A DNA stretch of 64,000 nucleotides, taken from assembly GCA_016744705.1 (NCBI GenBank), contig JADGDU010000022.1, positions 1-64,000 of the forward strand, in the 5' to 3' direction. A program made the translations under genes and the position numbers. The notes beneath the pieces were generated by a model that was not told where the DNA came from, did no database searches, and saw only the letters and a program-made list of their open reading frames with translations. Positions 36,882 through 46,007 of the stretch are shown one piece after another; position 1 is the stretch's first letter, and each line of letters begins with the position of its first letter. The stretch comes from Candidatus Krumholzibacteriia bacterium. Its GTDB lineage: Bacteria > Krumholzibacteriota > Krumholzibacteriia > LZORAL124-64-63.

Positions 36882-38207
36882 ATGAAGAAAGTTCTGGTGC
36901 TTGGTGCCGGCATGGTGGCCGGACCCCTCATTCGTTACATGCTCGACCGTGAGTACAAACTCACTGTGACCAGCCTGGTCATTGAAGATGCCAACAAACT
37001 GGTGGGCGACAATCCCAACGGTTCGGCCATGACTCTGGATCTGACTGATGAACCCACTCTGCATAAATTAGTGCAGGACCATGATCTGGTCATCAGTCTC
37101 GTCCCTTATGCTTTTCATCCCATGGTGGCCCGCCACTGTCTGGATGCCGGCAAAAACCTGGTGACGGCTTCTTATGTTTCTGAAGAGATGATGGCTCTGG
37201 ACGCCGAGGCTAAAGAGAAAGGCCTGATCTTTCTGAATGAGATCGGCCTGGACCCGGGCATCGACCACATGTCTGCCATGCGTATCATTGACGATGTGCA
37301 CGAACGCGGCGGAAAAATTCACCACTTTCGTTCTTACTGTGGTGGGCTGCCTGCTCCCGAAGCGGTGGACAACCCTTTCGGTTATAAGTTCTCCTGGGCC
37401 CCACGCGGGGTCTTGATGGCCAGCCGCAACGGAGCCACTTATTGGAATGATAATCATGTGGTCAAAGTGGAACCCGAACGCCTGTTCAGGGATATGCGCC
37501 TGCTGAATGTACCTGGTGCCGGGGACTATGAAGCTTATCCCAACCGGGATTCCCTCATGTACAAGGACATCTACAAGTTGGGTGGAGAAATTCGCTCCCT
37601 CTTCCGGGGAACCTTACGTTATGTGGGATGGAGTGATACTCTGTTCAACTTCGTAAAGTTGGGTATGTTAGACCCCGAGCTCCGTGAGAGCAAAGGCATG
37701 ACCTGCGCAGACTATATGCGAGTTTTGCTGGAAGCTGAACCTGGTGCCGACCTGCGGTTGGTTGCAGCCCAACGTCTGGGCATAGCCGCCGATTGTCTGC
37801 CAGCCTGGAACCTGCACTGGCTTGGGCTTTTCAGCGATCGCCCCATTGGCAAAGATCAGATTTCACCCATGGACCTGCTGGGTGATATCATGCTGGAAAA
37901 ACTGTCATACAAACCGGGCGAACGGGACTTGGTGGTGCTTTTCCACGAGTTCAAAGCTTGGTTTGAAAAAGACAACCGTTACGAATCTCTGACATCGACG
38001 CTGGTGGATTATGGCGTGCCTCACGGAGACAGCTCCATGAGCCGAACAGTCTCGTTGCCAGCAGCCATTGCAGCCCGCCTGATCCTGGAAGGAAAAATTC
38101 CCCAGCGTGGCGTGCTGCGACCAGTGCACCCGGAAATCTACAATCCGGTTCTGGATGAACTGGAAGAATTGAATATCGTTTGTAAAGATGAGAGCATGTC
38201 CTTATAG
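36882..38207 (+). CDS. Saccharopine dehydrogenase (glutamate-forming)
   Basis: 441 residues. N-terminal Rossmann motif 'KVLVLGAGMVAGPLIRYM', then 'NEIGLDPGIDHMSAM' and 'SYCGGLPAPEAVDNPFGYKFSW', which are hallmark sequences of the LYS9/AASS-SDH type. Reaction: saccharopine to glutamate + aminoadipate semialdehyde, with reduction of NAD(P)+. It lies 63 bases after the reductase and 33 bases before the aldehyde dehydrogenase. Length is similar to the SDH half of the fused eukaryotic enzyme. Confidence 0.92.
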   Translation: MKKVLVLGAGMVAGPLIRYMLDREYKLTVTSLVIEDANKLVGDNPNGSAMTLDLTDEPTLHKLVQDHDLVISLVPYAFHPMVARHCLDAGKNLVTASYVSEEMMALDAEAKEKGLIFLNEIGLDPGIDHMSAMRIIDDVHERGGKIHHFRSYCGGLPAPEAVDNPFGYKFSWAPRGVLMASRNGATYWNDNHVVKVEPERLFRDMRLLNVPGAGDYEAYPNRDSLMYKDIYKLGGEIRSLFRGTLRYVGWSDTLFNFVKLGMLDPELRESKGMTCADYMRVLLEAEPGADLRLVAAQRLGIAADCLPAWNLHWLGLFSDRPIGKDQISPMDLLGDIMLEKLSYKPGERDLVVLFHEFKAWFEKDNRYESLTSTLVDYGVPHGDSSMSRTVSLPAAIAARLILEGKIPQRGVLRPVHPEIYNPVLDELEELNIVCKDESMSL

Positions 38208-38240
38208 GATGCTGGACACGAACTTTTGGAGGAATAGAAA

Positions 38241-39788
38241 ATGGCCAAAGCAAAGAAAATAACCAAGAATCAGATCTTCCGGGCCCTAGGCCTGAAGTCG
38301 AAGATGAAGGGTGCCAACTGTGGCGGCGAATGGTTCGCCACCAGCAAAGATTATCTCAAAACTTACAGTCCCACCACGGGCGAGCTTTTGAGCACCATCG
38401 AACAAACCAGCCCCAAAGATTATGACCTGGTCATGAAACAGGCTCAGGCGGCATTCCTGGAATTCCGTTCCATGCCAGCACCTCTGCGTGGGGAAATTGT
38501 CCGCCAGGTGGGCGAGGCCCTGCGCGCCAAAAAAGATATGTTGGGCGCCCTGGTGAGTTTGGAAATGGGTAAAATCTACACCGAAGGATTGGGCGAAGTT
38601 CAAGAGATGATCGACATCTGCGACTTTGCCGTGGGCATGAGCCGGAATCTGAGCGGCCCCACCCTGCAGAGCGAACGCCCTAAGCATCGTATGATGGAAC
38701 AGTGGCATCCCCTGGGTGTCATCGGCGTTATCAGTGCTTTCAACTTTCCCGTGGCTGTGTGGGCCTGGAATACAGCTTTGGGCTGGATCTGTGGCGACAG
38801 TGCTCTATGGAAACCATCCAGCAAAACCCCTCTGTGCGCCATTGCCTGCCAGAACATTGTCAACGAAGTATTCAAGGCCAACAAATTGCCTGAGGGCATC
38901 AGTTGCGTCACCGTGGGCAGTGGTCGAATTGTCGGCGAAAAACTGATCAACGACAAGAATATCCCTATGGTTAGCTTCACCGGCTCAACAAAAATGGGCA
39001 AGCGCATCGGTGGCGTGGTGGGCGAGCGCCTGGGACGCACCATCCTGGAACTGGGTGGCAACAATGCCGTCATCATCAGCGAGAAAGCCGACCTCACCGG
39101 AGCTCTGGCCAGCGCCTTCTTCGGTGCCGTGGGTACCGCCGGCCAGCGTTGCACTTCCACACGCCGGCTGATCATTCAAGAGACTGTTTACGACAAGTTC
39201 GTCAAGAAGCTTGTGGCCAATTACAAGAAGGTTGCCATTGGCGATCCACTGGATCCAGCAACTCTGATGGGCCCCCTCATTGATGAAGGTTCCGTGAAAG
39301 ATTACGAGAATGCCATCGCCGCTGCCAAGAAGCAGGGTGGTAAGGTTCTGTATGGTGGTAAAGTGCTCAAGCCTTTCGGCGCGGCCACTTTTGTACAGCC
39401 CACTATCATTGAAATTGCCAACAAGGCAGAGATCGTACAACACGAGACCTTTGCTCCGATCCTGTACATCATGAAGTACAAAAAATTGCCCCAGGCCTTC
39501 AAGCTGCACAACGATGTGCCCCAAGGTCTGAGCAGCGCCATCTACACCGACAGCGTGAACGAGGGCGAGGCTTTCCTGAGCTTCCTGGGTAGTGATTGTG
39601 GTATTGCGAACATCAACATCGGCACCAGTGGTGCTGAAATTGGTGGCGCTTTTGGTGGCGAAAAAGAAACCGGTGGCGGACGCGAAAGTGGTTCCGATGC
39701 CTGGAAACTTTACATGCGCCGGCAAACCAACACCATCAACTGGGGTGGCGAAGTTCACCTGGCCCAGGGTGTTGAGTTCAAGGCTTAA
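38241..39788 (+). CDS. L-aminoadipate-semialdehyde dehydrogenase (ALDH7/antiquitin type)
   Basis: 515 residues; GGAGG lies before the ATG. ALDH fold with catalytic Cys in GTAGQRCTSTRRLI, the general base Glu in LELGGNNAVI, and cofactor motif 'SFTGSTKMGKRIG'. The 'NINIGTSGAEIGGAFGGEKETGGGRESGSDAWK' C-terminal region is characteristic of ALDH7 (pipecolate/aminoadipate semialdehyde) rather than betaine- or succinate-semialdehyde enzymes. Converts aminoadipate semialdehyde to 2-aminoadipate with NAD+. Last gene of the saccharopine operon, closed by a strong terminator. Confidence 0.92.
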   Translation: MAKAKKITKNQIFRALGLKSKMKGANCGGEWFATSKDYLKTYSPTTGELLSTIEQTSPKDYDLVMKQAQAAFLEFRSMPAPLRGEIVRQVGEALRAKKDMLGALVSLEMGKIYTEGLGEVQEMIDICDFAVGMSRNLSGPTLQSERPKHRMMEQWHPLGVIGVISAFNFPVAVWAWNTALGWICGDSALWKPSSKTPLCAIACQNIVNEVFKANKLPEGISCVTVGSGRIVGEKLINDKNIPMVSFTGSTKMGKRIGGVVGERLGRTILELGGNNAVIISEKADLTGALASAFFGAVGTAGQRCTSTRRLIIQETVYDKFVKKLVANYKKVAIGDPLDPATLMGPLIDEGSVKDYENAIAAAKKQGGKVLYGGKVLKPFGAATFVQPTIIEIANKAEIVQHETFAPILYIMKYKKLPQAFKLHNDVPQGLSSAIYTDSVNEGEAFLSFLGSDCGIANINIGTSGAEIGGAFGGEKETGGGRESGSDAWKLYMRRQTNTINWGGEVHLAQGVEFKA

Positions 39789-39814
39789 TTGCCAAGTCGG
39801 CAAGGTTGAAAAAG

Positions 39815-39849
39815 AACCCCGCTTGTCTTCGGACGGGCGGGGTTTTTTT
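39815..39849 (+). terminator. Strong terminator with UUCG loop after the lysine operon
   Basis: AACCCCGCTTGTC and GACGGGCGGGGTT pair (with two G-T pairs) around a TTCG tetraloop (39828-39831), followed by T-run to 39849. The UUCG loop is exceptionally stable. Confidence 0.9.
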
Positions 39850-39882
39850 AGGGAAATTGGAATAAAATAGACTTCAGATGGG

Positions 39883-39911
39883 TAGACAAAGAAGAACCTT
39901 TAGAACATAAT
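39883..39911 (+). promoter_or_regulatory. Sigma-70 type promoter of lemA operon
   Basis: TAGACA, 17 bases, CATAAT: five of six matches in each box. It lies 46 bases before the lemA start codon and just after the lysine operon terminator. Confidence 0.5.
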
Positions 39912-39957
39912 TGACTAAAATACAAAAGCTTGGGTGATTTTGACGGGAGAAGATCAA

Positions 39958-40542
39958 ATGCAGCTATGGCTTTGGGCAGCGGGGCCACTGATCTTGGTGG
40001 TATACGGCGTTTGGATTTACAACCGATTTGTGAGACTGAATTTGCGGGCGGAAAACGCCTTCAGCGATGTTGATGTGCAACTCAAGCGCCGTTGGGACTT
40101 GGTGCCGTCCCTGGTGGAAGTGGTGCGCGGGTATGCTGGCCATGAGCAGGAAACGCTGCAGGAAGTCATCTCTACCAGGGGGCAGGTCATGTCTTCTCAA
40201 ATGGAGGGGACTGGGCCTGAGCAGCGTGGTGTTCAGGAGGCAGAATTAGCCACAGTTTTACGAGGGCTTTTTATCCTGACTGAAAATTACCCAGCTTTGA
40301 AAGCCGATCAGAATTTTCTCCAGCTGCATGAAACTTTGGTGGAAGTTGAAGACAATATTCAGTATTCCAGAAGATATTTCAACGCCGTTGTCCGCGATTT
40401 TAATACTCTACGCCAGAGCATCCCGTCTTCAATTGTCGGTGCCGCCACCGGTGTTCAACTGCTTGACTTTTTCCAATTCCAAAGCCATGAGCGTTCCGTA
40501 CCTGCTATTGATTTGGATATTAATCCCGAGGTAAAATCATGA
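39958..40542 (+). CDS. lemA: LemA-family protein
   Basis: 194 residues from the ATG at 39958 (GGGAGAAG upstream; the frame is open from 39934). One N-terminal membrane helix ('LWLWAAGPLILVVYGVWIY'), then the LemA core 'YNRFVRLNLRAENAFSDVDVQLKRRWDLVPSLVEVVRGYA', partly quoted, and coiled helices. 'YSRRYFNAVVRDFNTLRQSIPS' is also typical. The exact function of LemA is unknown in most bacteria. Its stop overlaps the start of a DUF2207 gene, a common pairing. Confidence 0.92.
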   Translation: MQLWLWAAGPLILVVYGVWIYNRFVRLNLRAENAFSDVDVQLKRRWDLVPSLVEVVRGYAGHEQETLQEVISTRGQVMSSQMEGTGPEQRGVQEAELATVLRGLFILTENYPALKADQNFLQLHETLVEVEDNIQYSRRYFNAVVRDFNTLRQSIPSSIVGAATGVQLLDFFQFQSHERSVPAIDLDINPEVKS

Positions 40543-42275
40543 AGAGAATTTTTATTCTCTTGGGACTCCTCTCTCTGTTGGTTCCCGTTTCTGCCGTGGC
40601 CGACTCCGGTTGGGTCATCACAAATAACAAAATTGATTTGCAGATTCTGGACGATGGTGGTTTGGAAGTTACGGAAATAATCACCGCTGATTTTTCAATG
40701 TACAAACACGGAATCATCCGCCTTTTGCCGATTCGTTATTCCGTTGGTTTGCACCAATACGCTTTGCGTTTGCGTCTGTTGGATGTCATCGATAAAAATG
40801 GGGATGAATATACCAAACAGCTGAAAAACCAAGGCAACGCCAAACGGCTCCGCATTGGCGACCCCAACATATTTTTAAAGGGTGAGAATGTTTATGTGAT
40901 CAGATACAGAGTGGATCGGGCCATACTATGGGAAGACGATCGCGCAATTTTACGTTGGAACGCTGTTGGTCTGGAATGGGATGTGCCCCATGAAAAGGTG
41001 GCTGTAACGGTCCACCTAGCCTCACCGCTGGGCGATGATCAAATCCGTTATGATGCCTGGACGGGATACTACGGGTCAGTCGCACGCAATTACCAGGCCC
41101 AACGAAACAATGATGGTTCTATCCGTTTCGAGGTTGAAGCTCTGAAGAGGCATGAAGGGATGACCGTTAGCATCTCCATGCCCGCTGAAAGCATCCAAAA
41201 ACCAGGTTTTGGGAAACGTGCCGGTTGGTTTTTATTCGATAATTCCGGGTATTTGGTTTTCCCGCTGGTGGTTCTGGTTTGTTTGGGGATGTGGTTGTGG
41301 CGAGGACGTGATTTAGCAGGGCGTGGGACCATTGTCGTTCAATACGGGCCTCCTTCAGAATTCAATCCTACGGAAGTGGGCACTCTGTTGGATGAGCGGG
41401 TGGATTTACGAGATATTTCGGCTACCATCATCAGCTTTGCCACACGCGGAATGATGAGTATTGAGTCCACTGCGGATGAACTCTCCTCTTCAGATGACAA
41501 GGTCATTTTCCGGAAAATCCACCGACCGGATGATCTCAACACCCACGAAGCTCTTCTCTTTGACACCATCTTTTGCACCGGCGAAAAAGTGAAATTGGAG
41601 GATCTAAAGGGGTCATATTACGCCATTTTGCCTCGAGTCCGTACTTTGGTTTATAAGGACCTGAGTAAACGTGGTTATTTCGATGGAAACCCGGAATCCC
41701 GGCGCAACCGTTTCCTGGGACTTGGCATTCCTATACTGCTGGGCGCTTTGGGCTTGCTGGGCCTGATCCAGCATCTGATGCTGGGACAAGTTTTTCTGTT
41801 TCCCATCATCCTCACAGCCGTGCTCTCTCTTGGCGTGCTGATCTTTACCAGCCGTGCCATGCCCAGGAGAACCAGCAAAGGACGCCAGGTCTGGGAACAT
41901 ATCCGCGGCTTGGAAGAATACATCCAAAGAGCCGAGGCTACTCAAATCGCATCCGCAGAAAAAGTGGATGTCTTTGAGCGTCTCTTGCCCTACGCCATGA
42001 TTTTGGGCCTCTCCGAAAAATGGGCGAATACCTTCGAAGGCATTTATTCCGAACCTCCGGCCTGGTACGCAGGGAAAAACCCCAGCCAAACCTCAACCCA
42101 CGCGCTGACAAACTATCTCAATGGCACGTCCGACAATATTCATAATGCCATGTTCACTGCCCCACGCACTGAGAGCTCTTCCAGTGGGGGTGGTGGGGGG
42201 TGGAGTAGCGGAGGCTTCTCTGGTGGTGGCTCCTCCGGCGGAGGCTTCGGCGGCGGCGGCGGTTCGAGCTGGTAG
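40539..42275 (+). CDS. DUF2207-family membrane protein with Gly/Ser-rich tail
   Basis: 578 residues; the ATG overlaps the lemA stop (ATGA). Signal peptide (ILLGLLSLLVPVSAVA), an extracytoplasmic DUF2207 beta domain (about 25-220, 'DGGLEVTEIITADFSMYKHGIIRLLP'), a membrane helix at about 234-252, a cytoplasmic winged-helix-like part and a pair of helices near 392-428. The tail is nearly pure Gly/Ser (last 30 residues, 'GGGSSGGGFGGGGGSSW'), as in other DUF2207 proteins. Inner-membrane protein of unknown function, regularly coupled to LemA. Confidence 0.9.
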   Translation: MKRIFILLGLLSLLVPVSAVADSGWVITNNKIDLQILDDGGLEVTEIITADFSMYKHGIIRLLPIRYSVGLHQYALRLRLLDVIDKNGDEYTKQLKNQGNAKRLRIGDPNIFLKGENVYVIRYRVDRAILWEDDRAILRWNAVGLEWDVPHEKVAVTVHLASPLGDDQIRYDAWTGYYGSVARNYQAQRNNDGSIRFEVEALKRHEGMTVSISMPAESIQKPGFGKRAGWFLFDNSGYLVFPLVVLVCLGMWLWRGRDLAGRGTIVVQYGPPSEFNPTEVGTLLDERVDLRDISATIISFATRGMMSIESTADELSSSDDKVIFRKIHRPDDLNTHEALLFDTIFCTGEKVKLEDLKGSYYAILPRVRTLVYKDLSKRGYFDGNPESRRNRFLGLGIPILLGALGLLGLIQHLMLGQVFLFPIILTAVLSLGVLIFTSRAMPRRTSKGRQVWEHIRGLEEYIQRAEATQIASAEKVDVFERLLPYAMILGLSEKWANTFEGIYSEPPAWYAGKNPSQTSTHALTNYLNGTSDNIHNAMFTAPRTESSSSGGGGGWSSGGFSGGGSSGGGFGGGGGSSW

Positions 42276-42304
42276 GTTGTGCCTCTGAAATTGTGTCTAT
42301 CTCC

Positions 42305-42342
42305 AACCCGATTTGCCATTTCCCGGGCAAATCGGGTTTTTT
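42305..42342 (+). terminator. Strong terminator after the lemA-DUF2207 pair
   Basis: AACCCGATTTGCC (42305-42317) pairs with GGCAAATCGGGTT (42326-42338), followed by T-run to 42342. Confidence 0.9.
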
Positions 42343-42614
42343 AATAAGCAAGACTCAAATCATGGGGTCGCTCTCCTTCAATACCTCAAGACTCGAAGCC
42401 ATCGACAACGACGATTTTCACCGGTGGAGCATTTCTCATTTGTTCCTGGTGGAAGAGATAGCCGTGTCTTCCCAAACTGGCAATAGATCCGTTGTTATAA
42501 AAGCACTTAGGGTTTGGGCAGAAGGGAGGGATCCATGTTTTGGTGTTTATATTTATAGTATTCATGTCTGGTCCATCGCAAGCAACAGACCAGACACAAT
42601 TTCAAAGGCACAAC
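42343..42614. other. Gene-less region downstream of the convergent exoprotease
   Basis: About 270 bases between the terminator at 42305-42342 and the stop of the minus-strand protease. I see no gene. An open plus-strand frame crossing it runs into the protease gene in antisense and has no protein-like features. No clear terminator for the protease is visible. Confidence 0.3.
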
Positions 42615-45600
42615 CTATTTTATCAGGGCCATTCTGCCTACTGAGAGGTGGTTGCCGGAGGCTACCCGGTAAAAATAAACCCCAGCAGAAACACTCCGCC
42701 CCGCATCATCTCTACCCGTCCAAGTGGCCTCGTGATTTTGAGCCGAAAGCATATCATCAACCAGAGTCTTCACCTTGCGACCAGCAACATCAAAAATGAC
42801 AACCTGTGTGTGTGCTGCACTGGGCAAAGCAAAGCGAATGGTAGTGGAAGGGTTGAAAGGATTTGGAAAATTCTGCTCCACATGGAAAGCCACAGGTACG
42901 CCCCCTACAGGATCATCCACGGGGGAGAGACCACCGTCACAACCGTCACCCAAAGCCCCAATCAGACCACAACCCCCACTGTTTTCGGGAGCACAGGGTG
43001 ATAAACTGCCAACATTGAAATCGCCAGCTTCCATGTCACAAAATTGAGGATCAACAGAGATGTTGCCATCGGATCCAGTGGGATCATCCACACCAGAATA
43101 GTTGGTGCCAACATTGCTGAACACGTCGTTGCAATGAAGCAGTTCAGGAGCAGCGCCCACGGCAACACCGTTGGCAAAAGTGGTGCCACCGGTATTGTAA
43201 GCAATGATATTGTTACTGATGTCCGGAGTTGAAGGACCCTGGACATATAATCCGCCGCCGCCACTCAGCGGCGAACTGTTTTCAATGATCGTATTTTGGG
43301 CAACAACGGCATTGGTGGTATTCTGGAAATACATACCCCCGCCAAAGAACTGACCGAAATTGCCGATGATGGATGAATTACTAACCTCCACCATATCGCA
43401 AACGTTGAAGATGGCCCCACCGCCAGCGTTGGCCGTGTTACCTGAAACGACAAGACTGTCCATGGATACGGTGGCCGCAGTGGCATACAACCCGCCACCA
43501 TTCATGAAGGTGCTGGTGGGCAAGTTGCTATTGTCGTTAATGGCAACCCTGAGCAGATTTAGGCTGCCTCCGGAGAAATACAATCCACCACCATTGCCTG
43601 CGGCGCTATTGTTACTTACGGAGCCGCCAACCATTGTCAGTGTGGATGCATCGCTGGAGTAAATGCCACCTCCTTCAAAACAATCCGTGTGACCATCGAC
43701 GGAGCAGTCGGTCATGCTGACGGTGGAGTTCACCAAGTGGACACCACCACCGAGGGGTGAGCTGCTCTGGTTATCTGTGATCAATGCATTGTTTTCTATG
43801 ACACAGTTGGTGAGAGTCGGTGAGCTGTTGTTGATGAAAATTCCGGCACCGTAAATTCCGGTATTTCCGTGCACGTGGATGTTTTCGAGTATGGCGTGGG
43901 AGCCATTCATCATAATGCCGCCACCAAGACCCAGAGTGCTGGTGCCACCCACGGTGTTATCTGTGATTTCCAGATTTCTCAGGGTGGGAGAAACGTTTTG
44001 TAACTGAACTCCACCACCGTAGGTTCCGGTGTAAGGAATGCCTGAGAAATTCAATCCGCCGCCACCTTGGATAACAAAACCATCCACGACCGTGGTGTTC
44101 TCCACATCACCGTAAAACTTCAATACGGAATTGTTCAAGGCACCTTGCAGGATGGTGGGGTTGTTGATGGGGTCGCGGGAAGTGTAGTCGGAACTGTAGC
44201 CTCCCAGAACCTGGACTTCGCGGCCCAGAACTGTGATGGGGGCATTGATGGTAATGCCTCCTTCAATAGCTACAATGTCACCATCTCCGGCACTGTTGAG
44301 GGCATCAAAAATAGTGGGGAATTCTTCGGGGTATCTTTGTTCGTTGTCGCCCAGGGCTTTCAGCAAATCAATGCGTCCGGCTCCTAGTTTACCGGCATAT
44401 TGGCTATTGATGGTATCGATGTCATAAGAGCTGTCCATCAGAAGAGCGGAAATTTGCTGGTAGGTATAATCAGGATGGGCCGACCAGAGCAGAGCCGCGG
44501 ATCCAGCGGCGATGGGGCAGGACATGCTTGTGCCCTGTAAACTCGTGTAAGTGCTTTCACCGGTGAAATGATTAAAATATGTGGAGTAAATAGCGACACC
44601 CGGAGCTGAAATTTCGACCCAGGTGCCATAGTTGGAAAAGTCGGCTTTTCCGTCATTCTGGGCTGTGGCGGCTACGGCCAGAACACCAGAACGGGTGTGC
44701 AGATAATCTGGGACGTATAATTCATTGTCCTGCTCGACGTTGTCGTTTCCTGCGGATTCCAGTATAAGAACTCCCGCATTCAGACAGGCCGTGGTGGCGT
44801 TGGTTAGATAGGAAGTAGAGGGCCCGAGGCTCAGGTTGACGATGTTGGCTCCGTTGTTGGCTGCGTAAACCATGCCCTGGGAGGTGTAGCTTTGGATGCC
44901 CACTCCTCGTCCTTCAGTGTTGGTGTACATGACTCTCACAGGCATGATTTTACAACCCGCCGCGGTGCCGGCAATGCCCACACCATTATTGGTGATAGCG
45001 GCGGCAGCTCCCGCAACGTGGGTGCCATGACCACCATGATCCATGGGGTCGTTGTCGGGTGGACCGTAATCTTCACCGGGATAAACCTGACTGGGAGCGG
45101 CGTTCACAAAATCATAACCGCGGATATCATCCACCTTGCCGTTATTGTCATCATCCTGGCCAGGGGTTCCGTAGTATTCGGCCCAGTTGGTCCAGATGGC
45201 ACCATTGACTTTATCAGGATGGGTCCCACCAAGGTCAGGGTGGTGCCAGTCCACACCAGAATCCAGCACCGCGATGACGATGTTGGTATCGCCAACAGTT
45301 TGGTTCCAGGCGCCGACCGCACGCACATCGGGTCCTGCAAGATTGGGATTGCGCAAGTACCATTGGTTGGAGTTGAGCTGGGGGTCGTTGGGAAGATAGG
45401 CATCATCGGTATACATGTAATGATCCAGATGCACTTCTTCCACTTCGGTCAGAGATTCGTAATCGGCTTTGATGTTGGTCAGGCTTTTGGTAGGCGAGAA
45501 CTCCACCAGCCAGACACGACTCAAAATATCCTGATCCGCTTTTGCCAGGTTGTTGGTCATGCCGGCATACAATTGTTCCATCCGCAAAACAGAGTGTTTT

Positions 45601-45809
45601 GTTGCCATGGCGTCCAGGGCAGGCACTCCCACCTTGGGGGTCCCCTGAGATTTATCCAGGGCCATTTTTACACCGCTATTCACTGTGATCATGACCCGGC
45701 CGGGGGCTGCTTTTAAAGCCGAAGAATTCGGTTGGGCTACGGCCAGGGTGGCCGTCAGTGTGGCGGCCAGTATCAAGGCCAACAGGATGAATAATGGAAT
45801 TCTTTTCAT
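42615..45809 (-). CDS. Secreted subtilisin-family protease with beta-helix domain and C-terminal sorting-like domain
   Basis: 1064 residues; AAGGA upstream. Signal peptide (about 1-25, ...LAVAQ), an I9-like prodomain (about 37-135), and an S8 catalytic domain with D183 (VLDSGVDWHHPDL), H261 (HGGHGTHVAG), N355 (SAGNDN) and S428 (GTSMSCP). After about residue 490 there is a right-handed parallel beta-helix of the polymorphic-outer-membrane-protein kind, with repeated 'GGGI/L' rungs ('GGGVQLQN', 'GGGIMMNG', 'GGGIYSSD', 'GGGLYFSG'). The last 90 residues are 'NFPNPFNPSTTIRFALP...GRKVKTL...GRDDAGRSVSAGVYFYRV', the FlgD-like/type IX sorting-like domain. All catalytic residues are present. Expected at the surface or outside; substrate unknown. 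Confidence 0.92.
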   Translation of the reverse strand: MKRIPLFILLALILAATLTATLAVAQPNSSALKAAPGRVMITVNSGVKMALDKSQGTPKVGVPALDAMATKHSVLRMEQLYAGMTNNLAKADQDILSRVWLVEFSPTKSLTNIKADYESLTEVEEVHLDHYMYTDDAYLPNDPQLNSNQWYLRNPNLAGPDVRAVGAWNQTVGDTNIVIAVLDSGVDWHHPDLGGTHPDKVNGAIWTNWAEYYGTPGQDDDNNGKVDDIRGYDFVNAAPSQVYPGEDYGPPDNDPMDHGGHGTHVAGAAAAITNNGVGIAGTAAGCKIMPVRVMYTNTEGRGVGIQSYTSQGMVYAANNGANIVNLSLGPSTSYLTNATTACLNAGVLILESAGNDNVEQDNELYVPDYLHTRSGVLAVAATAQNDGKADFSNYGTWVEISAPGVAIYSTYFNHFTGESTYTSLQGTSMSCPIAAGSAALLWSAHPDYTYQQISALLMDSSYDIDTINSQYAGKLGAGRIDLLKALGDNEQRYPEEFPTIFDALNSAGDGDIVAIEGGITINAPITVLGREVQVLGGYSSDYTSRDPINNPTILQGALNNSVLKFYGDVENTTVVDGFVIQGGGGLNFSGIPYTGTYGGGVQLQNVSPTLRNLEITDNTVGGTSTLGLGGGIMMNGSHAILENIHVHGNTGIYGAGIFINNSSPTLTNCVIENNALITDNQSSSPLGGGVHLVNSTVSMTDCSVDGHTDCFEGGGIYSSDASTLTMVGGSVSNNSAAGNGGGLYFSGGSLNLLRVAINDNSNLPTSTFMNGGGLYATAATVSMDSLVVSGNTANAGGGAIFNVCDMVEVSNSSIIGNFGQFFGGGMYFQNTTNAVVAQNTIIENSSPLSGGGGLYVQGPSTPDISNNIIAYNTGGTTFANGVAVGAAPELLHCNDVFSNVGTNYSGVDDPTGSDGNISVDPQFCDMEAGDFNVGSLSPCAPENSGGCGLIGALGDGCDGGLSPVDDPVGGVPVAFHVEQNFPNPFNPSTTIRFALPSAAHTQVVIFDVAGRKVKTLVDDMLSAQNHEATWTGRDDAGRSVSAGVYFYRVASGNHLSVGRMALIK

Positions 45810-46007
45810 GGCGTTTTTTCCTTCTCACAATGAGCAAAATGCGACCTAACCTCTGGAATTAGGCCTTAGGGTCCATAGTGTAATTATTCTGAATTACTAA
45901 TGATTATAAAGGAATTCTGACATTTATACAATAGCAGAATGCGGCCCGAGGTATAGGGCGTGTCCTTGTTGCTTGTTAATAAAGCAGTTAAGGATAGTGT
46001 GTCTCTT

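Noticed and set aside
42293..42799. Plus-strand open frame of 168 residues
   Set aside because: It begins inside the lemA-operon terminator and runs antisense into the protease C-terminus; composition is not protein-like.
44892..45716. Antisense open frame opposite the protease (274 residues)
   Set aside because: Shadow frame with low-complexity composition; the sense frame carries the subtilisin triad.
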